A stretch of 64,000 nt of DNA from Chryseobacterium lathyri (GTDB lineage: Bacteria; Bacteroidota; Bacteroidia; Flavobacteriales; Weeksellaceae): NCBI RefSeq assembly GCF_003290185.1, contig NZ_QNFY01000008.1, positions 210,223 through 274,222 of the forward strand, in the 5' to 3' direction. The position numbers were made by a program, and so were the translations under genes. Below the pieces are notes generated by a model. That model was not told where the DNA came from. It searched no databases and saw only the letters and a list, made by a program, of their open reading frames with translations. Below are positions 19,192-27,921 of this stretch, one piece after another (the first letter of the stretch is position 1; every line of letters begins with the position of its first letter).

Positions 19192-19836
19192 ATGATCTTT
19201 ATATCCAAAATTCTGTTTTTCACCAGTCATCATGGTTTTTACACCGTGATCATACTTTTAGTATTCTTTGGTTTACTTTCTTATGTTACCAAAAAAGCAT
19301 GGTTTCTGGCCCCGATTCTCCCTCTTGCTATTCTGAACGGTGTCGCCGGACAGTATCTGAACGCATGGTTTTTAAATAAATATGGGGTAGAAAGTACAGC
19401 CATTATCACCTCCGATGTAGAAACCAACTCTACCCTGAATGAGATGTATATTCATGATTATGAAGCCATTGTAAAAAAGCAGGATGGAAAATATGTTTCA
19501 ACTTATTTTTCAACAACAAGTGCTACTATTTATCCGATTGAAAATGCCATCAGAATCCCCAGAACGGAACAGTATTTCCCGGTAAAATATATTCCGGGAT
19601 ATGAAAAAAACATAGTAATCCTGTATTATCAGTCTGAAGAAGGAAACGCTTTGCTGCAGTATGAAAAGATGGCTCCGGTAAACTCCGCAAAGATCAAATA
19701 TGAAGCGGACAGAACGAATAAAGAGTTTATTGAAGAATACATTTCAGCTTTAGAGGATTATGTAAGTTCCTATAACAATGACGAATACAAAACAAAAATT
19801 GAAGAATTAAAAAAGGAATTAAAGCAACTTAAATAA
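19192..19836 (+). CDS. Hypothetical membrane-anchored protein
   Basis: 214 residues. Two N-terminal hydrophobic helices (about 14-32 and 37-57) are followed by a soluble domain with beta-strand character (YEAIVKKQDGKYVSTYFSTT, FPVKYIPGYEKNIVILYY) and a C-terminal Glu/Lys-rich coiled coil (KTKIEELKKELKQLK). I recognise no family. It lies alone between the peptide operon and the trp leader, with nothing evident in the 224 bases upstream. Confidence 0.65.
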   Translation: MIFISKILFFTSHHGFYTVIILLVFFGLLSYVTKKAWFLAPILPLAILNGVAGQYLNAWFLNKYGVESTAIITSDVETNSTLNEMYIHDYEAIVKKQDGKYVSTYFSTTSATIYPIENAIRIPRTEQYFPVKYIPGYEKNIVILYYQSEEGNALLQYEKMAPVNSAKIKYEADRTNKEFIEEYISALEDYVSSYNNDEYKTKIEELKKELKQLK

Positions 19837-19874
19837 AAGATCTCCATATTAAGTTTTTTTATTTTTGGTCGTTT

Positions 19875-19907
19875 TTTGTTTTTATATTAAAAAAATTTCT
19901 ACATTTG
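19875..19907 (+). promoter_or_regulatory. Promoter of the trp operon (Bacteroidota type)
   Basis: TTTG at 19875-19878 and TACATTTG at 19900-19907 fit the -33 TTTG / -7 TANNTTTG consensus with 21 bases between. The expected transcription start lies within a few bases of the leader ATG at 19912. Confidence 0.7.
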
Positions 19908-19911
19908 TACC

Positions 19912-19989
19912 ATGTTTAATCTGAGCAACAATATTTGGTGGTGGCTTTCAAACTCTTCGTCGGGTCTGGAGGTATTGTCATGTTGCTAA
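19912..19989 (+). CDS. trpL: trp operon leader peptide
   Basis: A 25-residue ORF reading MFNLSNNIWWWLSNS and ending in LSCC. Three consecutive Trp codons (residues 9-11, TGG TGG TGG) lie upstream of an intrinsic terminator (20024-20052) and the trpE start (20086). This is the layout of ribosome-mediated attenuation: when charged tRNA-Trp is scarce the ribosome stalls at the Trp codons and the terminator is prevented. AGCAACA at 19924-19930 pairs exactly with TGTTGCT at 19981-19987, enclosing the Trp codons. The start codon lies about four bases after the predicted -7 element, so the transcript may be nearly leaderless. Confidence 0.85.
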   Translation: MFNLSNNIWWWLSNSSSGLEVLSCC

Positions 19990-20023
19990 TGAGATAGCAG
20001 AATAATTAAAATAAACAATATAT

Positions 20024-20057
20024 AGGCTTTGACGGATTCCGTTGAAGCCTTTTTTAT
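20024..20057 (+). terminator. trp attenuator terminator
   Basis: AGGCTTTGACGG (20024-20035) pairs with CCGTTGAAGCCT (20039-20050) over 12 positions, two of them G-U, with a three-base loop, followed by six T. It lies between the leader peptide stop and trpE. Confidence 0.85.
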
Positions 20058-20085
20058 TTAATCCAAAACAAAAAATACAAGTCAG

Positions 20086-21510
20086 ATGACCACTCAGAAA
20101 ATAAAAATAAAGACCGGTTCTAAAAAAACACTGGGAGACCTTTATACTCCAATGAACATCTATCTTCAGATCAGGGACAGATTCCGGGATACCATCCTTC
20201 TGGAAAGTTCGGATTCTAAGAATATTGATAATAATTTCTCTTTTATCGCAGTGAATGCCGTTGCAGGAATTGAGGTTAAAAATCTTACTGAATTTGAAAT
20301 CAAGCTGCCGGGCTCAGATCCCGTAAAGCAATTGATAGCTGAACGAAATATAACGGAGATTTTTGAGGAATTCCAAAGCGTTTTTGAATGTGAAACCACG
20401 CATGATCCTATTGAACAGACTGCTCAGAGTCTTTTTGGGTATACAAGCTTTGAAGCCGTACAGTTTTTTGAAGACATCAGCTTAAAGCCACAGAGTCCTG
20501 AAGTAGAAATTCCTATTCTTCGTTACAGACTGTATCAATACGTTATTGCCATCAATCATTACAATGATGAGATGCACATTATCGAAAACCAAATCCCTGG
20601 GTTAAAATCTGAACTTTATTTGTTGGAAAACCTGATCAGAAATCAGAATACTCCGGTCTATCCTTTCGAAAAAATTGACAGCGAAACTTCTAATCTTACC
20701 GATGAAGAATATATCGAACTGGTAAAAACAGCCCAGAAACACTGTATGAGAGGTGATGTCTTCCAACTGGTTTTAAGCAGGAGGTTTGAGCAGAAATTCA
20801 AAGGGGACGAATTCAATGTATACCGTGCCCTTAGGAATATCAACCCTTCCCCCTATCTTTTCTTTTTCGATTACGGAAACTATAAATTATTTGGTTCCAG
20901 TCCAGAAAGCCAGCTGATCATCAAAGACAACAAAGCTGTCATTCACCCTATTGCAGGGACTTTCAAGAGAACCGGACATCTTGAAACTGATCTTCAGTCT
21001 ATTGAGGCTTTAAAAAATGATCCGAAGGAAAATGCAGAACATACCATGCTGGTAGATTTAGCAAGAAACGACCTTGGCAAACTAGGTAAAAATGTAACTG
21101 TTACCAAACTGAAAGAGATCCAGCTTTTCTCTCATGTCATCCATATGGTAAGCGAAGTTACTGCCGATCTTCCGGAAAACATCAATCCTCTTGATATGGT
21201 TTCCGCTACGTTTCCACAGGGAACTCTAAGTGGTGCTCCCAAACATAAAGCCCTTCAGCTTATCGATCAGTATGAAAAAGACTCCCGAGGTTATTACGGA
21301 GGATGCATCGGAATGATCGGATTAAACGGAACCTGCAACCAGGCCATTATGATCCGTACTTTTTTAAGCAGGAACAATACCCTTTACTATCAGGCCGGAG
21401 CCGGACTGGTGGCAAAATCTGTCCCTGAAAATGAGCTGCAGGAAGTGAATAATAAATTAAATGCGCTGAAAAAAGCAGTTGACAAAGCAGGTAAAATAGT
21501 ATTGAGTTAA
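20086..21510 (+). CDS. trpE: Anthranilate synthase component I
   Basis: 474 residues. With TrpG it converts chorismate and glutamine to anthranilate. An N-terminal regulatory domain carries LLESSDSK, the family's Trp-feedback motif. The chorismate-binding core has VFQLVLSRRFEQ, NPSPYLFFFDYGN, SSPESQL, PIAGTFKR, ARNDLG and FPQGTLSGAPKHKAL, and ends with YQAGAGLVAKSVPENEL. First structural gene after the attenuator; trpG follows after 42 bases. Confidence 0.97.
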   Translation: MTTQKIKIKTGSKKTLGDLYTPMNIYLQIRDRFRDTILLESSDSKNIDNNFSFIAVNAVAGIEVKNLTEFEIKLPGSDPVKQLIAERNITEIFEEFQSVFECETTHDPIEQTAQSLFGYTSFEAVQFFEDISLKPQSPEVEIPILRYRLYQYVIAINHYNDEMHIIENQIPGLKSELYLLENLIRNQNTPVYPFEKIDSETSNLTDEEYIELVKTAQKHCMRGDVFQLVLSRRFEQKFKGDEFNVYRALRNINPSPYLFFFDYGNYKLFGSSPESQLIIKDNKAVIHPIAGTFKRTGHLETDLQSIEALKNDPKENAEHTMLVDLARNDLGKLGKNVTVTKLKEIQLFSHVIHMVSEVTADLPENINPLDMVSATFPQGTLSGAPKHKALQLIDQYEKDSRGYYGGCIGMIGLNGTCNQAIMIRTFLSRNNTLYYQAGAGLVAKSVPENELQEVNNKLNALKKAVDKAGKIVLS

Positions 21511-21552
21511 CAGCAACTTTCAACTCCTACCCAACAATAAAAAAAACAAAAA

Positions 21553-22161
21553 ATGAGCAACGATATAAACCAACCAGCAACTCCTAATCAACTTAAAGTT
21601 CTGGTTTTTGACAACTATGACAGCTTTACTTACAACCTTGTCCAGATCATTGAACGAATTCTGGATCAGAAAGTAGATGTCGTAAGAAATGATCAGATCA
21701 CTTTGGAAGAGATCGGGAAATATGATAAAATTATCCTTTCGCCAGGTCCCGGAATTCCCGAAGAAGCAGGAATTTTACTGGATCTGATCAGGGAATACGC
21801 CCCTACCAAAAGTATTTTAGGCGTATGTCTCGGACAACAGGCTATTGCTGAAGCTTTTGGAGGAAGCCTGATCAATCTTTCTGAAATTTTTCATGGGGTG
21901 GCTACTTCTGCCGAACTGGTTAAAGAAAACACTAAAATTTTCAAAAACCTAGCTTCAGGAATGGAAGTGGGAAGATACCACAGCTGGGCCGTCAACCCGG
22001 AAGGCTTTCCTGAAGAACTGGAAATTACAGCCGTAGACAAAGATGGAATGATCATGGCACTGCAGCATAAAACCTATGATGTACATGGGGTACAATTCCA
22101 CCCTGAAAGCATTTTAACTCCTGACGGGGAAGTGATAATCAAAAACTTTCTTTTACATTGA
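21553..22161 (+). CDS. trpG: Anthranilate synthase component II (glutamine amidotransferase)
   Basis: 202 residues. VLVFDNYDSFTYNLVQ starts the class I amidotransferase fold. The nucleophile Cys is in LGVCLGQQAIAEAFGG, and the His-Glu pair in HGVQFHPESILTPDG completes the triad. It supplies ammonia to TrpE. A roughly 14-residue N-terminal extension precedes the fold. Its TGA stop overlaps a possible TTG start of trpD. Confidence 0.95.
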   Translation: MSNDINQPATPNQLKVLVFDNYDSFTYNLVQIIERILDQKVDVVRNDQITLEEIGKYDKIILSPGPGIPEEAGILLDLIREYAPTKSILGVCLGQQAIAEAFGGSLINLSEIFHGVATSAELVKENTKIFKNLASGMEVGRYHSWAVNPEGFPEELEITAVDKDGMIMALQHKTYDVHGVQFHPESILTPDGEVIIKNFLLH

Positions 22162-22193
22162 AAACTACAGAAACACCTATAAAAGCACCCCAG

Positions 22194-23183
22194 ATGAAAG
22201 AAATCCTCCAATACCTGTTCAATCATCAGACTTTGTCCAAATCGGAAGCAAAGGCAACGATGATCGAGATCGCACAGAATAAATTCAATTCTGCAGAAGT
22301 CACTGCATTTATCAGTGTTTTTCTGATGCGGAATATTACCTTAAAAGAACTGGAAGGTTTCAGAGAAGCACTTCTGCAAATGGCCGTTCCCGTACATCTT
22401 GACCATCACGATACGATGGACATTGTAGGAACCGGAGGCGATGGCAAAAATACGATCAATATATCAACGCTGGCAAGCTTTGTCGTTGCGGGAACTGGAC
22501 AGAAAGTTGCCAAACACGGAAATTACGGGGCATCTGCTACCACAGGATCATCCAATGTCATGGAAGAACTTGGTTATCAGTTCAAAAATACTTCAGACCA
22601 GCTGAATAAAGACCTTGAAAAAGCCAATATATGTTTTCTGCACGCTCCGTATTTTCATCCTGCTCTTCAATCTGTAGGTGCTTTGAGGAAAGCCTTAGGA
22701 CTTAGAACGTTTTTCAATTTGTTGGGTCCGTTGGTCAATCCTGCGAAACCGAAATATTCCGTAATTGGAGTTTATAACCTTGAAATTGCAAGAATTTACC
22801 AATACCTCTTGCAGAAAGAAGAGCGCGAGTTTATCCTTGTACATGGCCTGGATGGATATGATGAAATAAGCCTTACCCAGGACAGCAAGATTATTACGAA
22901 ACATGGTGAAGAAATTTATTCTGCCCGGGATCTGGGATTTGATTCTGTAAGTCCGGAAAGCATTAAATCGGGAGAAACCCCTCAGGAATCAGCTAAGATT
23001 TTCAGGAATATCCTGGAAGGAAAAGGTTCGGCACAACAAAACGCTGTGGTTCTTGCCAATGCATCAACTGCTCTTTTCCACACAAAAAAATTCGGAACCT
23101 ATGAAGATTGCCTTGCACTGGCAAAGGAAAGTCTGGAAAGTGGAAAGGCACTAAGAAGCCTTGAATTACTGGTAAATGGCTAA
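22194..23183 (+). CDS. trpD: Anthranilate phosphoribosyltransferase
   Basis: 329 residues from the ATG at 22194, which gives MKEILQYLFNHQTLSKSEA and the usual family length. The frame is also open from a TTG at 22158 that overlaps the trpG stop and would add 12 residues. PRPP and anthranilate are joined here: GTGGDGKNTINISTLAS is the glycine-rich PRPP loop, and KHGNYGASATTGSSNVMEEL and LGPLVNPAKPKYSVIGVY are family signatures. The 113-base gap to trpC holds TTCTAACTTCTA-type repeats. Confidence 0.94.
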   Translation: MKEILQYLFNHQTLSKSEAKATMIEIAQNKFNSAEVTAFISVFLMRNITLKELEGFREALLQMAVPVHLDHHDTMDIVGTGGDGKNTINISTLASFVVAGTGQKVAKHGNYGASATTGSSNVMEELGYQFKNTSDQLNKDLEKANICFLHAPYFHPALQSVGALRKALGLRTFFNLLGPLVNPAKPKYSVIGVYNLEIARIYQYLLQKEEREFILVHGLDGYDEISLTQDSKIITKHGEEIYSARDLGFDSVSPESIKSGETPQESAKIFRNILEGKGSAQQNAVVLANASTALFHTKKFGTYEDCLALAKESLESGKALRSLELLVNG

Positions 23184-23296
23184 TATTTGATAATTAATTA
23201 GTTGCTAGCTGCTGGTTATTAGTTGATAATAAAAATTTAAACTCTTCTCCGGCATATCTAACCTCTAATTTCTAACCTCTAACTTCTAGTTAAACA
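23184..23296. repeat. Simple CTAACTTCTA-type repeat between trpD and trpC
   Basis: The gap holds TTAATTAGTTGCTAGCTGCTG followed by three CTAACCTCTAA/TTCTAACCTCTAACTTCTAG units (about 23257-23291). The same wording recurs between trpB and trpA. No gene is present. Confidence 0.5.
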
Positions 23297-24076
23297 ATGA
23301 CAATACTTGATAAAATTATTGAAAGAAAAAAGGAAGAAATTACCGTTTCAAAAGCAAAAATTTCAATTGATCATCTGAAGAATTCTGATTTTTTTGGAAG
23401 AAAAAGTTTTTCCCTGAAAGAATCTGTCAAAAATAAAAGCGGAATTATTGCTGAATTTAAAAGAAAATCTCCTTCAAAAGGGATTATCAACGATCAGGTT
23501 CAGCCTTTAAAAGTCGTTTCTGCCTATGAAAACTTTGGAGCATCCGGAATTTCTATTCTGACTGACACGGATTTTTTCGGGGGAAGCTTTGATGATATTT
23601 TGAATGTAAGAAATCATATCCATATCCCTATTCTCAGGAAAGATTTTATGGTGGATGAATACCAGTTTTATGAAGCCAAAAGTATCGGTGCCGATGCCGT
23701 TCTACTGATCGCAGCCTGTCTTTCTCCAGATCAGGTTTTGGAATTTACAGAGCTTGCCCATCAGCTGGATATGGAAGTCCTTCTGGAAATTCATACAGAA
23801 GATGAGCTGAATCATTTCAATTCTAAAATTGATCTTGTCGGTATCAACAACAGAAATTTAAAGGATTTTAAGGTTGATCTTCAGCATTCCGTACTTTTAA
23901 AAGACCAGCTTCCGAAAGATGTCTTATCCATCGCAGAAAGCGGCATTTACAGTACAGAAAATTTCAGGTACTTAAAGGAAAAAGGATTCGACGGTTTTCT
24001 GATGGGAGAATATTTTATGAAAAATGAAGATCCGGCAAATAAATTCGCTGAATTTGTTTCTAATGTAGCCATATAA
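23297..24076 (+). CDS. trpC: Indole-3-glycerol-phosphate synthase
   Basis: 259 residues, a TIM barrel. Family motifs: DKIIERKKEEITVSK at the start, IIAEFKRKSPSKG with the catalytic Lys, SILTDTDFFGGS, LRKDFMVDEYQFYEAKSIGA, VGINNRNLKDFKVDL, and AESGIYS near the end. It closes the indole ring from CdRP. trpF follows 18 bases later. Confidence 0.96.
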   Translation: MTILDKIIERKKEEITVSKAKISIDHLKNSDFFGRKSFSLKESVKNKSGIIAEFKRKSPSKGIINDQVQPLKVVSAYENFGASGISILTDTDFFGGSFDDILNVRNHIHIPILRKDFMVDEYQFYEAKSIGADAVLLIAACLSPDQVLEFTELAHQLDMEVLLEIHTEDELNHFNSKIDLVGINNRNLKDFKVDLQHSVLLKDQLPKDVLSIAESGIYSTENFRYLKEKGFDGFLMGEYFMKNEDPANKFAEFVSNVAI

Positions 24077-24094
24077 CAGTTTATCAATCTAGCA

Positions 24095-24754
24095 ATGAAT
24101 AAAAACCTGCGGCCAAAGCTAAAAGTTTGTGGATTGACCCAATTAAATCAAATTCATGAGCTGATTTCCCTGAAAACAGATTTTCTCGGTTTTATTTTCT
24201 ATGAAAAATCACCAAGATATGTTTTGAATCATTTGAGTCTGGAAGATATTTCGCAAATCAATCATTTGGGAAAAACAGGAGTTTTTGTCAATGAAACCAT
24301 TGATAAAGTTACCGATATCGTAGAAAAAGCAGGGTTGAATATGATTCAGCTTCATGGCGATGAAAACGAAGATTTTATGATCAGCTTAAAACAAAACCTT
24401 AAACTTGAGATTAAAATCATAAAGGCTGTCAGGATCGGAAATAATGATCAGGAAACAAAGGAAAAAATAGAAAAAACAATTAGCTCTCACGTTTCACTTG
24501 TTGATTATTTTCTCTTTGATACGGACAGTAAAGCATTCGGAGGAACGGGAAAGCAGTTCGACTGGACCTTATTGAATGAGTTTGAGATTCCACTTCCCTA
24601 TTTTTTGAGTGGTGGTATTTCAGAGGAAAATATTGAAGGCATCAGTCTTTTGAATAAGAAGCCTTTTGTCATAGATATCAATTCAAAATTTGAACTGGAA
24701 TCGGGAATTAAAGACCTGGAAAAAATAAGAAAATTCATTTCTAAACCGTTTTAA
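24095..24754 (+). CDS. trpF: Phosphoribosylanthranilate isomerase
   Basis: 219 residues. LKVCGLTQ carries the catalytic Cys at the end of strand 1, FLGFIFYEKSPRYV and IQLHGDENEDF are family motifs, LFDTDSKAFGGTGKQFDW contains the catalytic Asp and phosphate loop, and FLSGGISEENI binds phosphate. It isomerises PRA to CdRP. Monofunctional and separate from trpC. Confidence 0.95.
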   Translation: MNKNLRPKLKVCGLTQLNQIHELISLKTDFLGFIFYEKSPRYVLNHLSLEDISQINHLGKTGVFVNETIDKVTDIVEKAGLNMIQLHGDENEDFMISLKQNLKLEIKIIKAVRIGNNDQETKEKIEKTISSHVSLVDYFLFDTDSKAFGGTGKQFDWTLLNEFEIPLPYFLSGGISEENIEGISLLNKKPFVIDINSKFELESGIKDLEKIRKFISKPF

Positions 24755-24780
24755 AAGAACGGCTAAAAAATACACATAAG

Positions 24781-25305
24781 ATGATGAACATCCATCTGCT
24801 AAAAAAAACATTTTATAAAACCTTATTTCCGCCTAAATTCGGGAATGAAAAAATTCAGGCTCTGTACAATTTTGTTTCACAGAATGACAGCGATGCAGAG
24901 AACTGGACTATGGACAAACAGTTACAGGAGTTTATAGACATTATCAAAATTTTTAACGGTGATGATATCCAGTATTTCTTTGAAAGAATAGGTCTTTGGA
25001 ACAGCTATTATCTCGTGATAATTTCTGACAAATTTTTAGATATTCACGTCAAAACAAATGTGAAATATGACCTGGGAAAGATTTATGCTAAAATTTTTCT
25101 GCTTTATGAAGATTCCGATCCTTATTTCTTAATTGACAATCTGGAAATTGCCGTTACCATGTACGACTCAAAAATAGATGTTGCCACCTTAATTGACCTG
25201 ATCAGTAAAATTGAATTACTGCATCATAAAAAACTGATCACCAGGCAGCAACGGAATTATTATATACAATTTATCAACAGCTTAACCGATGAATTATCAA
25301 ATTAA
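24781..25305 (+). CDS. Hypothetical protein inside the trp operon
   Basis: 174 residues, no signal peptide or membrane segment. It looks all-helical with many aromatic and acidic residues ([41 protein letters not shown]). I do not recognise a family. It is 26 bases after trpF and overlaps the start of the GNAT-like/TrpB gene by 17 bases, so it is translated with the trp genes. A tryptophan-related or stress role is possible only from context. Confidence 0.65.
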   Translation: MMNIHLLKKTFYKTLFPPKFGNEKIQALYNFVSQNDSDAENWTMDKQLQEFIDIIKIFNGDDIQYFFERIGLWNSYYLVIISDKFLDIHVKTNVKYDLGKIYAKIFLLYEDSDPYFLIDNLEIAVTMYDSKIDVATLIDLISKIELLHHKKLITRQQRNYYIQFINSLTDELSN

Positions 25306-27022
25306 AAAGTCAAGTGAATTAACGGATCACGAAACACAACATATTTTAAGCCTTTGGGAAGTCCCTGAGTGGAGTGGGATGACTCCGTCAGATTTCCGCA
25401 GTTTTTTTAAAAATTCAGAATTTCATTTTATATCAGGTTCTGAAGATGAAATACCAGCAATAGTCCGCCTTAACTTTGATTTCTTCTTAGAGATTTCAGG
25501 AAAGCAGTATTCTTTTGCTGAGGCTGTAGGACTGGTTTCTGCTCAGAAAAAAAGAGGATATGGATCACAGCTGGTTCAGTCTTTTAAGGAAAATCTGATT
25601 CAAAGGAAAATTGAAACCATAGGCTTCTGTTTTGCTGATCTTCGCCCCTTTTATCAACAATGTAATATTGAAATTCTGGAAAACAAGGCCAAAGCTATTC
25701 TTGAAAATAGTGAAAACAGATGGATCAGCTCTGAAGACGATGATATTTTGATTTTTAATGGTTCCGGAGAAACCAGGGAGCTCCTCAGACAGCTTAACCC
25801 GGAAAAAAATGCTTATTTAATAACTAAAAACAATACAATGAATTATAAAAACCCTGATGAACACGGATATTATGGAGAATTCGGAGGAGCTTTCATCCCT
25901 GAAATGCTTTATCCGAATGTAGAGGAACTGCAGAAAAACTATCTTAAGATCATAGAGTCTGAAGAGTTTCAGGATGAGTATCAGGACCTGCTTAAAAACT
26001 ATGTAGGGCGTGCTACCCCCCTTTATTTCGCGAAAAATTTAAGCCGGAAATATAATACTCAGATTTACCTGAAAAGAGAAGACCTCAACCATACCGGAGC
26101 CCATAAGATCAACAATGCCCTGGGACAGGTTTTACTGGCAAAACGTCTTGGTAAAACCAGAATTATTGCTGAAACCGGAGCCGGGCAGCACGGTGTGGCC
26201 ACCGCAACAGCCTGTGCCCTGCTTGGCCTGGAATGCATCGTTTATATGGGAGAAATTGACATTCAGAGACAGGCTCCTAATGTAGCAAGAATGAAAATGC
26301 TGGGTGCAGAAGTTATTCCGGCAACATCAGGCTCAAAAACCCTGAAGGATGCAGTGAATGAAGCGCTAAGAGACTGGATCAATAATCCGGTGACAACACA
26401 TTATGTGATTGGAAGTGTGGTGGGACCTCATCCTTTTCCGGATCTGGTCGCCAGATTTCAAAGCATTATCTCAAAGGAAATCAGGGAGCAGCTTAAAGAG
26501 AAAATCGGGAGAGAAAATCCGGATTATGTGATTGCCTGTGTAGGCGGTGGAAGCAATGCAGCAGGAACTTTCTATCATTTTGTAGAAGAAAAAGAAGTGA
26601 AGATCATTGCTGCGGAAGCCGGCGGACTGGGTATTGATTCCGGGAAATCAGCAGCCACAACTTTTCTGGGAACCTTAGGTGTTCTTCATGGAAGCAAAAG
26701 TCTTGTGATGCAAACTGAAGATGGTCAGGTGATCGAACCCCACTCTATTTCTGCAGGTCTTGATTATCCGGGAATCGGGCCTTTCCATGCTCATTTGTTT
26801 AAGGAAAAACGGGCAGAGTTTTTCAGTATTAATGATGAGGAAGCTTTACAATCTGCTTTTGAGCTTACAAAACTGGAAGGAATTATTCCTGCACTGGAAA
26901 GCTCACATGCGCTGGCCGTTTTAGACAAAAAGAAATTCCGTGAAGAAGACATTGTCGTGATCTGCCTGAGCGGACGTGGGGATAAGGATATGGAAACGTA
27001 TTTAAGAGAAATTAGAAGTTAG
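25289..27022 (+). CDS. trpB: In-frame GNAT-like domain plus tryptophan synthase beta subunit
   Basis: A single open frame of 577 codons. Residues 1-183 look like a GNAT acetyltransferase: [20 protein letters not shown] is followed by [18 protein letters not shown], the R/Q-x-x-G-x-G/A acetyl-CoA loop, and then [12 protein letters not shown]. Residues 184-577 are a complete TrpB starting [20 protein letters not shown] (ATG at 25838). The PLP Lys is in [13 protein letters not shown], the glutamate is in AETGAGQHG, and the phosphate loop is [10 protein letters not shown]. TrpB joins indole and serine. No stop codon separates the two parts. Either a fusion protein is made, or TrpB is also made from the internal ATG; a lost stop codon between two former genes is equally possible. 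Confidence 0.88.
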   Translation: MNYQIKKSSELTDHETQHILSLWEVPEWSGMTPSDFRSFFKNSEFHFISGSEDEIPAIVRLNFDFFLEISGKQYSFAEAVGLVSAQKKRGYGSQLVQSFKENLIQRKIETIGFCFADLRPFYQQCNIEILENKAKAILENSENRWISSEDDDILIFNGSGETRELLRQLNPEKNAYLITKNNTMNYKNPDEHGYYGEFGGAFIPEMLYPNVEELQKNYLKIIESEEFQDEYQDLLKNYVGRATPLYFAKNLSRKYNTQIYLKREDLNHTGAHKINNALGQVLLAKRLGKTRIIAETGAGQHGVATATACALLGLECIVYMGEIDIQRQAPNVARMKMLGAEVIPATSGSKTLKDAVNEALRDWINNPVTTHYVIGSVVGPHPFPDLVARFQSIISKEIREQLKEKIGRENPDYVIACVGGGSNAAGTFYHFVEEKEVKIIAAEAGGLGIDSGKSAATTFLGTLGVLHGSKSLVMQTEDGQVIEPHSISAGLDYPGIGPFHAHLFKEKRAEFFSINDEEALQSAFELTKLEGIIPALESSHALAVLDKKKFREEDIVVICLSGRGDKDMETYLREIRS

Positions 27023-27106
27023 AGATTAGAAATTAGTCTTTTGACAGCTTCAATTTATAATACTTCTCTAACTTCTAATCTCTAACTTCTAACATCTATT
27101 ATAACA
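27010..27106. repeat. Imperfect inverted repeat between trpB and trpA
   Basis: GAAGTTAGAGATTAGAAATTAG (about 27013-27034) lies opposite CTAACTTCTAATCTCTAACTTC (about 27067-27088), so the transcript could form a long hairpin across the trpB stop. Same word family as the trpD-trpC gap. Confidence 0.5.
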
Positions 27107-27841
27107 ATGAAAAAACTAAATATATACTTCACAGCAGGAATTCCGCAATTGGAAGATACCGCTGATATTATAAAACTCATTCAAAATTCTGGTGCTGATA
27201 TGATGGAAATCGGGATGCCTTATTCAGATCCCGTAGCAGACGGTCCGGTGATCCAACAGGCCCACGAATTGGCACTAAAAAACGGAATGACCATTGAAAA
27301 ACTGTTCTCTCAACTGAAAACAGTGAAAAATGATATTCATATTCCGATTATCCTGATGGGATACATCAATCCTGTTTTGAGTTTTGGATTTGAAGAGTTT
27401 TGTCGTGAATGTTCGGAAAGTGGTGTTTCAGGACTGATCATCCCTGACCTGCCTCCTATTGAATTTGAAAATAATTACCAGCAGATCTTAAAAAAATACA
27501 ACCTTAATTTTACGTTTCTGGTCACTCCTGAAACTTCTAATGAAAGGATTCTGTATTTAGATTCTTTAAGCTCCGGATTTCTGTATGCGGTAAGTTCCTC
27601 ATCAACTACAGGAAATGACAATGCTGTTCTTAAAAATGAAAATTATCTTTCACGTCTGACGTCACTACATTTAAAAAATCCGGTGATGATAGGATTCGGT
27701 ATAAAATCCAAGGAGGATTTTGAGAATGTAACAGAAAAAGCATCCGGCGGAATTATAGGAACTGCCTTTGTCAATACCCTTCTGAACCATAAAGACTGGA
27801 AGAATGCTGCCATAGATTTTATCCATGCTGTAAAAGGGTAA
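27107..27841 (+). CDS. trpA: Tryptophan synthase alpha subunit
   Basis: 244 residues, slightly short for the family. TIM barrel with the catalytic Glu in MMEIGMPYSDPVADGPVIQQ and Asp within the same stretch, then IPDLPPIE and YAVSSSSTTGND (phosphate loop) and GFGIKSKED. It splits indole-glycerol-phosphate to indole for TrpB. Last trp gene; lipB follows after about 80 bases. Confidence 0.95.
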   Translation: MKKLNIYFTAGIPQLEDTADIIKLIQNSGADMMEIGMPYSDPVADGPVIQQAHELALKNGMTIEKLFSQLKTVKNDIHIPIILMGYINPVLSFGFEEFCRECSESGVSGLIIPDLPPIEFENNYQQILKKYNLNFTFLVTPETSNERILYLDSLSSGFLYAVSSSSTTGNDNAVLKNENYLSRLTSLHLKNPVMIGFGIKSKEDFENVTEKASGGIIGTAFVNTLLNHKDWKNAAIDFIHAVKG

Positions 27842-27921
27842 AATTCACTAAATTTGTATGTCAAAAAATGGTATGAGATTATAATTTCATATAACCATTG
27901 CAAGAAAACAGACATCAACGT

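Noticed and set aside
19930..19955. Alternative pairing of GGCTTTC with the trp terminator's 3' arm
   Set aside because: It would compete in the wrong direction for attenuation and needs two bulges.
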